Source: Cryptosporangium minutisporangium
GTDB lineage: Bacteria > Actinomycetota > Actinomycetes > Mycobacteriales > Cryptosporangiaceae
Direction of reading: 5' to 3'
Assembly: GCF_039536245.1 (NCBI RefSeq)
Contig: NZ_BAAAYN010000006.1
Span: 62,001-126,000 of the forward strand
Length of the DNA stretch: 64,000 bases
Shown: one piece after another, positions 25,697-33,395 of the stretch
Numbering within the stretch: the stretch's first letter is position 1
How the letters are laid out: each line of letters opens with the position of its first letter
Notes under the pieces: model-generated
What the model was told of the DNA's origin: nothing
Seen by the model: only the letters and a program-made list of their open reading frames with translations
The model's database searches: none
Made by a program: the position numbers and the translations under genes

Positions 25697-25885
25697 GTGG
25701 ACGCCAGTACTCTGGCCGCCCTGCTGAAGGAGGCCGAAGAACACCACGGCGCGTACGAAGCGGTCGCGCCGACGCACCACTGGTGGGACTGGTACGCGCC
25801 GTACATCGTCGCCCGCGCCGACGGGCGGACCGTCGACGAGGCGGTCGCCGACGCCGGTCTGCACATGGAAGTCGTACTCCGATGA
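25697..25885 (+). CDS. Small protein resembling a VOC C-terminal extension
   Basis: A 62-residue protein ([18 protein letters not shown] start, then [14 protein letters not shown]). This helix with a WWDWYA core is, as I recall it, found as a C-terminal extension of actinobacterial glyoxalase-like proteins. Here it is separate: the VOC gene stops at 25692 and this frame opens with GTG 25697 in another frame. Its stop overlaps the next ATG (ATGA), so it is probably translated. Alternatively a frameshift has split an ancestral fusion. Confidence 0.6.
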   Translation: MDASTLAALLKEAEEHHGAYEAVAPTHHWWDWYAPYIVARADGRTVDEAVADAGLHMEVVLR

Positions 25886-27222
25886 CCCTCGATTACGACG
25901 TCATCGTGGTCGGCGGTGGTTCGCCCGGCGAGCACACCGCCGGCGCGCTGGCCGACGGGGGCCTGCGGGTGGCCCTGGTGGAGCGCGAACTGGTCGGCGG
26001 GGAGTGCTCGTACTACGCGTGCATCCCGTCGAAGACGCTGCTGCGCCCGGGGGAGGCCACGCAGGCCGCCCGGGACGCGGCGAGCACCGCCGAGGTCGAC
26101 GTCGAGGCCGCGCTGGCCTGGCGCGACTTCATGGTGTCCAACTACTCCGACGCCGGCCAGGAACGCTGGCTGGCCGGCAAGGGCATCGATCTGCTACGCG
26201 GCACCGGCCGGTTGGCCGGGCCGGGCGCCGTCGAGGTGGGCGGCGTGCGCTACACCGCGCGGGACGTTGTGCTCGCCACCGGCGCGGACCCGATCGTGCC
26301 GCCGATCCCCGGCCTGGCCGGCTTGCCGGGCGTCTGGACCAACCGCGAGGCCACCGGCATGACCGAGGTCCCCCGACGGCTGGTCGTGCTGGGCGGCGGT
26401 CCGGTCGGCGTCGAGATGGCGCAGGCCGTGCGCCGGCTCGGTGGGGAGGTGGTGCTGGTCGCGAACGGGCGTCTGCTCTCCCGGGAACCGGCGCCGCTGG
26501 GTGCGGCGCTCGCGGAGGTGCTACGGCGGGACGGCGTCGAGCTGGTGCTGGACGCCACCGCGACCGCGGCCCGCCGCGAGGACGACGACTACGTCCTCAC
26601 CCTCGGCGACGGGCGCGAGGTGCGAGGCGAGCGGCTGCTGATCGCCACCGGCCGTCGCCCTCGCGTCGACGGTCTCGGTCTGGAGACGGTCGGGATCACC
26701 GCGGACGGCCACGGTGTACCGGTCGACGCGCGCTTGCGCGCGGCCGACCGGCTCTGGGTCGTCGGCGACGCGACCGGCCTGTGGATGCTCACCCACGTCG
26801 GCAAATACCAGGGCGACGTGGTGGCGGCGAACATTCTCGGCGAACCGCGAGAGGCCGACTACACGGCGGTGCCCCGGGTCGTGTTCACCGATCCGGAGGC
26901 CGCCGCGGTCGGGGACGTCGAGGCGCCGTTCGCCGGGACGGCCCGGCTCGCGGACGTGGCGAAGACCGCGACCTACACCCGGGCGTACGCCCAGTCGGTG
27001 GGCTTCCTGACGCTGCTCAGTGACGGGCAGCGGCTGGTCGGCGCCTACGCGGTGGGCCCGGAGGCGGGGGAGTGGCTGCAGCAGGCCACGCTGGCGATCC
27101 GGGCGCGCGTCCCGTTGGACGTGCTCCGCGACACGATCCAACCGTTCCCGTCGTTCTCCGAGATCTTCGTCGCGGCGCTCGGCGCCCTGGATGCGGAGAT
27201 CCGCACCGCGGTGCCGGCATGA
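25882..27222 (+). CDS. FAD-dependent pyridine nucleotide-disulfide oxidoreductase
   Basis: A 446-residue class I flavoprotein of the lipoamide dehydrogenase/mercuric reductase group. N-terminal FAD site [16 protein letters not shown], redox-active disulfide [16 protein letters not shown] (Cys-x4-Cys, about 41 and 46), NAD(P)-binding [18 protein letters not shown] site [13 protein letters not shown], and the C-terminal interface domain. The His-Glu pair usual at the C-terminus of lipoamide dehydrogenase is replaced (the end reads IQPFPSFSE), so a different disulfide or quinone substrate is likely. ATG overlaps the previous stop and its stop overlaps the MFS start (ATGA both sides). Confidence 0.93.
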   Translation: MTLDYDVIVVGGGSPGEHTAGALADGGLRVALVERELVGGECSYYACIPSKTLLRPGEATQAARDAASTAEVDVEAALAWRDFMVSNYSDAGQERWLAGKGIDLLRGTGRLAGPGAVEVGGVRYTARDVVLATGADPIVPPIPGLAGLPGVWTNREATGMTEVPRRLVVLGGGPVGVEMAQAVRRLGGEVVLVANGRLLSREPAPLGAALAEVLRRDGVELVLDATATAARREDDDYVLTLGDGREVRGERLLIATGRRPRVDGLGLETVGITADGHGVPVDARLRAADRLWVVGDATGLWMLTHVGKYQGDVVAANILGEPREADYTAVPRVVFTDPEAAAVGDVEAPFAGTARLADVAKTATYTRAYAQSVGFLTLLSDGQRLVGAYAVGPEAGEWLQQATLAIRARVPLDVLRDTIQPFPSFSEIFVAALGALDAEIRTAVPA

Positions 27223-28706
27223 GCACGGTGGTCGCCCCCGACGAACTGGTCGGCTTACGTAGCCCGACCGGGGTCGCGCTGATCGCGGCGACGGTGCTCG
27301 CCTCGATGGTCAGCTTCCTGGACGCCAACGTCGTCAACGTGGCGGTGCCGGCGATCGGCCGCGACCTCGGGGCGGGCGTGTCCGGGCTGCAGTGGACGCT
27401 GACCGGGTACCTGCTGAGCGTCGCGGCGCTGCTGCTGTTGTCCGGGGCGCTGGCCGACCGGTTCGGCCGACGCCGGATCCTGGTGATCGGCCTGCTGGTC
27501 ATGCTGGTCGCCTCGGTGTTCTGCGCGGTGGCTCCGTCGATCGAGACGCTGATCGTGGCGCGGGTCATCCAGGGTGCGGGCTCGGCCCTGGTCGTGCCGA
27601 CCAGCCTGGCGCTGCTCAACGGCTTACTTCGGATCCCGGACCGGGCCCGGGGCATCGGGGTGTGGGCGGCGGTCGCGACGGTCGGCACGACCGTCGGCCC
27701 CTACGCCGGCGGCTGGCTGGTCGACCACGCGTCCTGGCGGTCGGTGTTCCTGCTCAACCTCCCGCTGATCGTCGCCGGTCTGCTGGCGCTGCGCTGGGTG
27801 CCGGAGACGCCGACCGGGCGGCAGCGGCTCTCCCCGGACGTGCTCGGGGCGCTGCTGGCGGTGCTCGGGCTCGGCGGCGTGATCTACGCGCTCACCGAGG
27901 CGTCGTCGGCCGGCTGGGGTGCGGCCTCCGTGCTGGTGCCAGGCGTCCTAGGAGTGATCGCCCTCGGCGGGTTGGTGCCCGTGGAACGACGCCTGCGAGC
28001 ACCGATGCTGCGGTTGTCGCTGTTCGCGTCCCGGCAGTTCACCGCGACCAACGTCACCACGGTCCTGTTCTACGGTGGTCTGGCCGCCGCCGGATACCTC
28101 TTGGTCCTGCAGTGCCAGCTGCAGTTGGGTTACTCGGCCACCGCGGCCGGGGCGGCGCTGATCCCGTCGTCGGTCGTGTTCCTGCTGGTGTCGCCGGTCA
28201 GCGGCGAGCTGGTGGCGCGGCTCGGCCCGCGGTGGTTGATGGTCGCCGGTATCGGAACCGTCGCGGTGTCGGTGGTCTGGCTGTCCTGGGCGCAGCCCGG
28301 CGCGTCCTACCTGCTCGCGATCCTGCCCGCGGCGCTGCTGTGGGGTCTGGGGCTCGGCCTGGCGGTGGCGCCACTGACCGCGGCGGTGCTGGCCGCGGTG
28401 AGCGACGACGACCTCGGCGAGGCGTCGGCGGTGAACGACGCCGCGTCCCGGCTGGGTGGGTTGCTGGCGATCGCGGGAGTGCCGCTCCTGGTCGGCGCAG
28501 GGAGCGGCGACGGGTTGGCGACCGCGCTCGCCGACGGCTACCGGCCGGCGATGTTCGTCCTGGCCGGGCTATGTGGGCTGGCCGCACTGGTCACCGCGGT
28601 TTTTGTTACCGATCGTCCGCCGTCGACGCCGGCCCCGCGGATCGTTCCGGCGGCACCGCACCACGGCTGTGCGCCGGCGATCACTACCGAACGGAGCACC
28701 CCATGA
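27219..28706 (+). CDS. MFS multidrug transporter (DHA2, 14-TM type)
   Basis: A 495-residue exporter with about 14 membrane helices. The motif [17 protein letters not shown] after helix 1, the loop [16 protein letters not shown] (motif A) and the [18 protein letters not shown] (motif B/C region) are typical of the DHA2 drug:H+ antiporters. ATG 27219 overlaps the flavoprotein stop. Its stop overlaps the SDR start. Export of a drug or an endogenous toxic metabolite is likely, and a redox enzyme directly upstream may modify the substrate. Confidence 0.93.
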   Translation: MSTVVAPDELVGLRSPTGVALIAATVLASMVSFLDANVVNVAVPAIGRDLGAGVSGLQWTLTGYLLSVAALLLLSGALADRFGRRRILVIGLLVMLVASVFCAVAPSIETLIVARVIQGAGSALVVPTSLALLNGLLRIPDRARGIGVWAAVATVGTTVGPYAGGWLVDHASWRSVFLLNLPLIVAGLLALRWVPETPTGRQRLSPDVLGALLAVLGLGGVIYALTEASSAGWGAASVLVPGVLGVIALGGLVPVERRLRAPMLRLSLFASRQFTATNVTTVLFYGGLAAAGYLLVLQCQLQLGYSATAAGAALIPSSVVFLLVSPVSGELVARLGPRWLMVAGIGTVAVSVVWLSWAQPGASYLLAILPAALLWGLGLGLAVAPLTAAVLAAVSDDDLGEASAVNDAASRLGGLLAIAGVPLLVGAGSGDGLATALADGYRPAMFVLAGLCGLAALVTAVFVTDRPPSTPAPRIVPAAPHHGCAPAITTERSTP

Positions 28707-29425
28707 CACTCGTCGGCCAAACCGTCGTCCTACTCGGTGGCAGTTCCGGCATCGGCCTGGAGACCGCCCGCCTGGCCCCCGCCGAGGGCGCGGACGTCGT
28801 CCTGGTCGGACGGAACCCGGATCGCCTCGCGCAGGCTGCGGCGGACGTCGGCGTGGTGGCCACGGCGGCGTTCGACGCCGCGGACCCCGACCGCCTGCGG
28901 GAGTTCTTCGACGGCCTGCCGGAGCCGATCGACCATGTGCTCAACACGACCGGTGGCGCCTACTACGCGCCGGTGGCCGATCTGGACTTCGCCGAGGCTC
29001 GCGACAACGTCGACGAGCATCTGTGGATGCCGCTCCACCTGGCGCAGGCGGCGATCGGGCGAGTCCGGCCGACCGGGTCGCTCCTGTTCATCGGGGGCAC
29101 CGGCGCCCGACGGCCGGCTCCGGGCCTGACGCTGGCCGCCGCGATGACGGCCGCGCTGCCCGCGTTGACGGCGAACCTGGCGCTGGAACTGAGCCCGATC
29201 CGCGTCAACCTGATCGCCGCGGGTTTCGTCGACACGCCGCTGTCGGCTCGGTTGCTCGGCGACGATCTGGACTTCCGGCGTGAGCAGCTGCGCAAGGCCC
29301 TGCCGATCGGCCGGGTCGTCGGACCTACCGACGTCGCCGCGCTCGCCGTCCACCTGATGGCGAACACGGCGCTGACCGGCGCGACCTACGACATCGACGG
29401 CGGCCAGCAGTTCGTACGGGCGTGA
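28703..29425 (+). CDS. SDR-fold protein lacking the Tyr-x3-Lys catalytic motif
   Basis: A 240-residue Rossmann protein. The cofactor site VVLLGGSSGIGLETARLAP and an NTTGGAYY in place of NNAG are visible, and the C-terminal SPIRVNLIAAGFVDTPLSAR and YDIDGGQQFV are classical. Where the catalytic YxxxK should stand the sequence reads LTLAAAMTAALPALTANLALEL, with no Tyr or Lys. It may be a binding or regulatory relative or use a different mechanism. Start ATG 28703 overlaps the MFS stop; co-transcription is likely. Confidence 0.85.
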   Translation: MTLVGQTVVLLGGSSGIGLETARLAPAEGADVVLVGRNPDRLAQAAADVGVVATAAFDAADPDRLREFFDGLPEPIDHVLNTTGGAYYAPVADLDFAEARDNVDEHLWMPLHLAQAAIGRVRPTGSLLFIGGTGARRPAPGLTLAAAMTAALPALTANLALELSPIRVNLIAAGFVDTPLSARLLGDDLDFRREQLRKALPIGRVVGPTDVAALAVHLMANTALTGATYDIDGGQQFVRA

Positions 29426-29429
29426 CCGG

Positions 29430-30131
29430 ATGAACGAGTTGCTGGCCCTGGCCCTCGAGGCCCACGGTGGGCTGCCGCGATGGCAGCGGTTCACCTGGTT
29501 CCGCGCGGAGGTGTCGATCACCGGCGCGCTGTGGGCGTCGCAGGGCTGGGCCGGCAGCCTCGACCCGATCGTCCTGCACGGAGAGACCAGAAACCAGCGG
29601 GTGATCCTCGCTCCGTTCCCGTTCCCCGGCTGGTACGCCACGTGGGAGCCGCACCGGCAGACGATCGAGACCGCGGCCGGGATCGCCACCGCCGAGCGGC
29701 GCGACCCGGCCGCGTCGTTCGGCCGCGGCTCGCCGTCGGACGATTTCCAGGTGGCCTATCTCGCCGCCGAGGCGGTCTGGAACTACCTCGCGGCACCGTT
29801 CGTGCTGGCCCGCACGGACTTTCTCACCGAGGAGATCGCACCCGGCCGGGAGGGGTGGCGCCGCCTGCTCGTGACCTACCCCGACGACCTCGCGACCCAC
29901 TCCCGCCAGCAGATCTTCTCCTTCGACGACACCGGGCTGCTCCGCCGCCTGGACTACACGATCGACCTGCTCGGCGGTGGCCCCGCCGTGCACTACCCGT
30001 CGGACTACCAGAGGTTCGACGGCATCCAGATCCCCACCCGCCGACGCGTCTACGTCGCCGATTCGGACGGCAGGCCGGTCCGCGAGCCGATCTCGGTCGA
30101 GATCGGCGTCGACGACGTCGCCTTCCGCTGA
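29430..30131 (+). CDS. Conserved-looking hypothetical protein
   Basis: A 233-residue soluble protein of alternating beta strands, starting MNELLALALEAHGGLPRWQR. The pattern AHGG-x-W near the N-terminus and long antiparallel strands (ILAPFPFPGWYATWEPHRQT; RRLDYTIDLLGGGPAVHYPS) suggest a single-sheet fold, perhaps LolA-like, but I do not recognise the family. No signal peptide. It begins four bases after the SDR stop and ends eleven before the degenerate SDR start, so it belongs to the same run. Confidence 0.7.
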   Translation: MNELLALALEAHGGLPRWQRFTWFRAEVSITGALWASQGWAGSLDPIVLHGETRNQRVILAPFPFPGWYATWEPHRQTIETAAGIATAERRDPAASFGRGSPSDDFQVAYLAAEAVWNYLAAPFVLARTDFLTEEIAPGREGWRRLLVTYPDDLATHSRQQIFSFDDTGLLRRLDYTIDLLGGGPAVHYPSDYQRFDGIQIPTRRRVYVADSDGRPVREPISVEIGVDDVAFR

Positions 30132-30142
30132 GGAGGTCGGCG

Positions 30143-30691
30143 GTGAAGGGCACGGTCGCGCTGGTCACCGGCGCCAGCGGCGGGATCGGGGTGGCCACCG
30201 CCCGGCGGCTGGCCTCCCTCGGTGCGGCGGTGGCCCTGGTCGCCCGGCGACGCGACCGCCTCGACGAGCTCGTCGCGACGATCGCCGCCGACGGTGGTAC
30301 CGCGCTGGCCGTCCAGGCCGACGTCGCGAACCGGAACGAGGCGGTCAGCGCCGTCGAACGGACGGTCGCCTCGTTCGGCCGCCTCGACACCGTCGTCAAC
30401 AACGCCGGGGAGAAGGGCCTCCTCTACGTCACCCACGCCGCGCTGTTGCCCGTGGTGCGTGCGGCGGCCGACTCGCCCCGGCGCGTCGCCGACCTGGTGA
30501 ACATCGGCCCCACCATCGCGTTCTCCGACGCGATCCGCCGGCAACTGGTCGGGCAAAACGTCCGCGTGAGCGTCGTCGGCTGCGGGAGTCCGGACGACGT
30601 CGCCGCCGCGGTGCTCCGCCTGGTCAGCCGGGAACCGAACGGCGCGAACCCGTCCGACGAGCGGCCCCAACGCGCGGCAGCCCCGCGCTGA
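30143..30691 (+). CDS. Degenerate SDR with internal deletions
   Basis: A 182-residue reading frame with a good ribosome site (AGGAGG) and an intact cofactor end (VALVTGASGGIGVATARRLA, DTVVNNAG). After NNAG the sequence jumps to KGLLYVTHAALLPVVRAA, missing about twenty residues that normally link them. It then runs ADLVNIGPTIAFSDAIRRQL, skipping the Ser-Tyr-x3-Lys active-site segment, and the C-terminal tail is abbreviated. All gaps keep the frame. It cannot be a classical dehydrogenase; it is either a decaying gene still in frame or a binding protein. A full-length SDR of the family has about 245 residues. Confidence 0.7.
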   Translation: MKGTVALVTGASGGIGVATARRLASLGAAVALVARRRDRLDELVATIAADGGTALAVQADVANRNEAVSAVERTVASFGRLDTVVNNAGEKGLLYVTHAALLPVVRAAADSPRRVADLVNIGPTIAFSDAIRRQLVGQNVRVSVVGCGSPDDVAAAVLRLVSREPNGANPSDERPQRAAAPR

Positions 30692-30695
30692 CCGG

Positions 30696-31205
30696 CTACC
30701 GACCGTGCGGGGTGTCGCGGACCATGCGGATCTCCCGCACGCCGTCGTCGATCTGGACCGTCCCGTCGGGAACGAAGCCGTGCTTGCGGTAGAACGCCTG
30801 TGCCCGAGGGTTCGGGTCGGCCACCCACAACGCCGCCGACTCACCCGGGTCGACGACCGCCTCCAGTAGCGCCCGCCCAGCGCCTGTGCCGTGATCGGCG
30901 GCGGACACGTAGAGCACGTACAACTGCCTCGCCCACGTCGCCGCGGCGTCCAGGGGCGGGCCCGACATGGCGATCCCGATCAATCCGCCGTCCCGCTCGG
31001 CGACGGCCACCCGGTTCTCGCGGTAGCGCTCGTCGGTCAGCGCGGCCGTCCAGAACCGTTCCCGGGCAGCCAGGAAGCCCGGGTCGTCGAGGACTGCGTC
31101 CGGCATGAGCCCTCGGTAGGTCTCCCGCCAAGACCGGACGTTCACGCGCGCCATCTGCGCGGCGTCCTCGGGTCGGGCGGGGCGAATCGTCAGCGACGAA
31201 CTCAC
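30696..31205 (-). CDS. GNAT family N-acetyltransferase
   Basis: A 169-residue acetyltransferase: SLTIRPARPEDAAQMARVNV at the start, VAVAERDGGLIGIAM in the core, the acetyl-CoA loop YVSAADHGTGAGRALL (Q/RxxGxG/A variant) and the C-terminal NPRAQAFYRKHGFVPDG. I set the start at GTG 31205 where family similarity begins, though no ribosome site is obvious. ATG 31286 would add 27 unconserved residues. It is convergent with the degenerate SDR, four bases apart. Substrate unknown. Confidence 0.88.
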   Translation of the reverse strand: MSSSLTIRPARPEDAAQMARVNVRSWRETYRGLMPDAVLDDPGFLAARERFWTAALTDERYRENRVAVAERDGGLIGIAMSGPPLDAAATWARQLYVLYVSAADHGTGAGRALLEAVVDPGESAALWVADPNPRAQAFYRKHGFVPDGTVQIDDGVREIRMVRDTPHGR

Positions 31206-31396
31206 CCACGAATCGTAGTGCGGCGCTTCGCGGCTTCGGTCACCGATGCGTGGCGGGCGACCACCGGACCTGGCATTGGACGTCATGCCCCTCGGGCGGC
31301 CATCCTCGCTTCAGGACGGAGCGGATCCGGCTGTAGGGACCGTTTCTGTGCCATCGATGAGAAATAGCCGCCGCGATTATTGAAGGAGCACCTGCC

Positions 31397-32041
31397 GTGT
31401 CACGTGCCCGCGTTCACAATTTCTCCATCTCGCTCGACGGTTTCGGCACCGGCGAAGGCCAGAGCCGCGACGAACCGTTCGGTCACGCCGGCGAAAGGCT
31501 GCACGAATGGATGTTCGCCACCCAGTGGTGGCGCGGGCCCGACGAGCCGGGCGGTAGCAGCGGCGTCGACGACGCCTTCACGCGGTTGTTCGACGTGGGA
31601 ATCGGCGCCGAGATCATGGGGGCGGGGAAATACGGCTACCCCGGATGGCACGAAGACCCGGAGTGGAAGGGCTGGTGGGGGGCCAACCCTCCGTTCCACA
31701 CACCGACCTTCATCCTCACCCACCACACCCGCCCGTCGATCGAGATGGAGGGCGGCACGACCTACCACTTCCTCAACGCGTCGCCCGCCGAGGCCCTGGA
31801 GACGGCGCGCAAGGCCGCGGAGGGCCAGGACGTCCGCATCGGCGGAGGCGCCACCATGATCCGCGATTTCCTGGCCGCCGGGCTCATCGACTACCTGCAC
31901 GTCGTGGTGGTCCCGATCCTGCTCGGCAGGGGTGTACGCCTCTGGGACGGAATCGAGGGACTCGAGAAGGACTACCAGGTCGAGACCACCTCGTCGCCCA
32001 GCGGGGTCACGCACGTGACGTTCACCCGAGCGGGTGCCTGA
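31397..32041 (+). CDS. Dihydrofolate reductase family (RibD C-terminal-like) protein
   Basis: A 214-residue protein of the RibD_C/DHFR-like fold, starting VSRARVHNFSISLDGFGTG, with EIMGAGKYGY and a Gly-rich cofactor segment RIGGGATMIRDFL, then VVVVPILLGRGVRLWDG. This actinobacterial group consists of small NADPH-dependent reductases of unknown substrate rather than true DHFR. GTG 31397 has AAGGAG eight bases upstream. The gene overlaps the last 20 bases of the convergent MEDS-STAS gene. Confidence 0.9.
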   Translation: MSRARVHNFSISLDGFGTGEGQSRDEPFGHAGERLHEWMFATQWWRGPDEPGGSSGVDDAFTRLFDVGIGAEIMGAGKYGYPGWHEDPEWKGWWGANPPFHTPTFILTHHTRPSIEMEGGTTYHFLNASPAEALETARKAAEGQDVRIGGGATMIRDFLAAGLIDYLHVVVVPILLGRGVRLWDGIEGLEKDYQVETTSSPSGVTHVTFTRAGA

Positions 32042-32864
32042 ACTCCAGGTACTCGAAGAGGAGAGCGACGGCACCATGGCAACCGACGAAACGGACGCCG
32101 GCGGGTACTCGTTCGGCCAGACTGACCAGCGAGGCGCCGATCGTCGCGTCGGCGTGCTGGAGACCGGTCAGGTCGACGACCAGCGGACCGCCGCGGTCGG
32201 AGTGCCCGTCGACGGCCGTATCCAACATGCTCTGCACGGCACGCCGGTTGCTGACGTCGGCCTCACCGACGAGAGTGATGCCGTAGGGCTCGCGGGTGCG
32301 CCGGAGCCGCAGCTGAGGCGTGGCTGGTAGGCGCCGTGTGGTGGCGGGATGAGACTGGATGAGCACCCGCATCAGATCGGTGGCGGTAGCGTCCTGGTCG
32401 TAGAGGCAGGCGCCGGAGGCGTGCCCGTCCAACGCCAGCGCGTTGACTGCGGTCTCGTACTCGACCAGGTCGGCGGTGTCGACCTCGCTCGACTGGACCC
32501 AGGTCATGTCCGCGGCCACCTGCAAGCCGGCGTATCCGCGGCGGAGCGCCTCGTCGATGCAGGCAGCCATCGTCGCGCACACCCGAGGATCGAATTGGCC
32601 GCCGGTCAGGTAGATCTCCTGCGCCGGGAGTACGCGCACCTGCCCGCGGTCCAGAGCGGAGGTTGCGCCGGGCACGCGGTCGGCCAAGACGTCAGCCATG
32701 GTCGACGGTGGCGCGGCCGAGGTCAGGACCATCACCAGCTGTCCGCCCGCCAGGCCGTCCGCGACGACCGTGCTGATCGCCGCCGCTCGTTCTTCGTCGC
32801 TGGCGGTCAGCACGCAGAAGTGGTCGCCGAGGTCGACTGAATCGCTCGCGGAAACCCAGCTCAT
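32022..32864 (-). CDS. MEDS-STAS protein (sensor/anti-sigma antagonist type)
   Basis: A 280-residue protein with two domains. The N-terminal MEDS domain (about 8-180) starts with LGDHFCVLTASDEERAAAIS and contains VRVLPAQEIYLTGGQFDP; such domains are found with RsbW-type and STAS partners. The C-terminal STAS-like domain (about 195-275) has PLVVDLTGLQHADATIGASL, although the Ser usually phosphorylated is replaced in this stretch by Thr/Ala. The protein probably transmits a signal in a partner-switching pathway. ATG 32864 follows GGGGTGAG. It overlaps the DHFR-like gene tail to tail. Confidence 0.85.
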   Translation of the reverse strand: MSWVSASDSVDLGDHFCVLTASDEERAAAISTVVADGLAGGQLVMVLTSAAPPSTMADVLADRVPGATSALDRGQVRVLPAQEIYLTGGQFDPRVCATMAACIDEALRRGYAGLQVAADMTWVQSSEVDTADLVEYETAVNALALDGHASGACLYDQDATATDLMRVLIQSHPATTRRLPATPQLRLRRTREPYGITLVGEADVSNRRAVQSMLDTAVDGHSDRGGPLVVDLTGLQHADATIGASLVSLAERVPAGVRFVGCHGAVALLFEYLEFRHPLG

Positions 32865-33095
32865 TTGCTCACCCCTCCGAAGGGATGGGTGCACGCGGTC
32901 GACCGAGCCCGTCGTCGCAGCGGGGGAAGTGACCGAACGCGGGGGACCTCCGGATCGTAGCGAGCCCTCGGTGCTTCAGCAGTCCCGAAACGTTTCGGTC
33001 GCCGCACTCCAACGGGCAGAGTCGATCGGGACACGTCGGTAAGGCCGCGGATCCGTGGCCGCGCGACCGGGGAGGCGCTGAATGGGTGGGGCTGA

Positions 33096-33248
33096 CAACG
33101 TCGCGGGACACGACTCCACACCGAGCCGGACATGCGCGCCGCACACGCGCTCTCCGCGCGCCGCGGCTATCGACGCGAGCAGAACCGGGATTGGCAGGTC
33201 AACGGTTTCCGCATGCTGGTCTACCGAGAGTCCCTGGTCGTTTCGTGA
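33096..33248 (+). pseudogene. Remnant of a GNAT acetyltransferase C-terminus
   Basis: In the 531-bp gap between 32865 and 33395 the only gene-like trace is this frame. It reads about fifty residues ending MRAAHALSARRGYRREQNRD then a short NGFRMLVYR tail, matching the closing helix-strand of GNAT acetyltransferases (usually MRAAHRLYERLGFRR). A stop codon sits just upstream (33093-33095) and no acetyl-CoA loop precedes it. The remainder of the gap holds only the rph control region. Confidence 0.55.
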
Positions 33249-33280
33249 GGGAAGCGTCAGTCCGGGGGGACGACAAAAGT

Positions 33281-33310
33281 AATGGCAAGAAGTTCTCACT
33301 CCTTGCCATT
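33281..33310. promoter_or_regulatory. Perfect hairpin upstream of rph
   Basis: AATGGCAAG (33281-33289) pairs perfectly with CTTGCCATT (33302-33310) across a 12-base loop, 20 bp left of the rifamycin-associated element. The stem core GGCAAG/CTTGCC reuses the same CTTGC/GCAAG unit as the RAE, in reversed order. It could be an extra binding site, or a weak terminator isolating rph. Confidence 0.55.
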
Positions 33311-33330
33311 TTCAACATATAGCGCACCTG

Positions 33331-33349
33331 GGGGCTTGCGGCAAGACCC
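33331..33349. promoter_or_regulatory. Rifamycin-associated element (RAE)
   Basis: GGGGCTTGCGGCAAGACCC. This 19-bp near-palindrome matches the RAE described upstream of rifamycin-inducible genes in actinomycetes, including rph and helR. It lies 46 bp before ATG 33396, following an AT-rich CATATA that may be a -10 element. It strongly supports the identity and rifamycin-inducible control of the next gene. Confidence 0.9.
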
Positions 33350-33395
33350 GGGTCGGGACGCAGAATCGGCGGCCGGACTACGAACGGATGGCCAC

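Noticed and set aside
32872-32895. CACCC...GGGTG near the MEDS-STAS start as an eighth copy of the 17-bp palindrome
   Set aside because: Spacing and arm sequence differ (TCACCC-N7-GGGATGG), and the adjacent gene is unlike the other members.
33082-33282. Two short forward frames before rph as possible genes
   Set aside because: They overlap the acetyltransferase remnant and the rph control hairpin, lack ribosome sites and show no recognisable protein.
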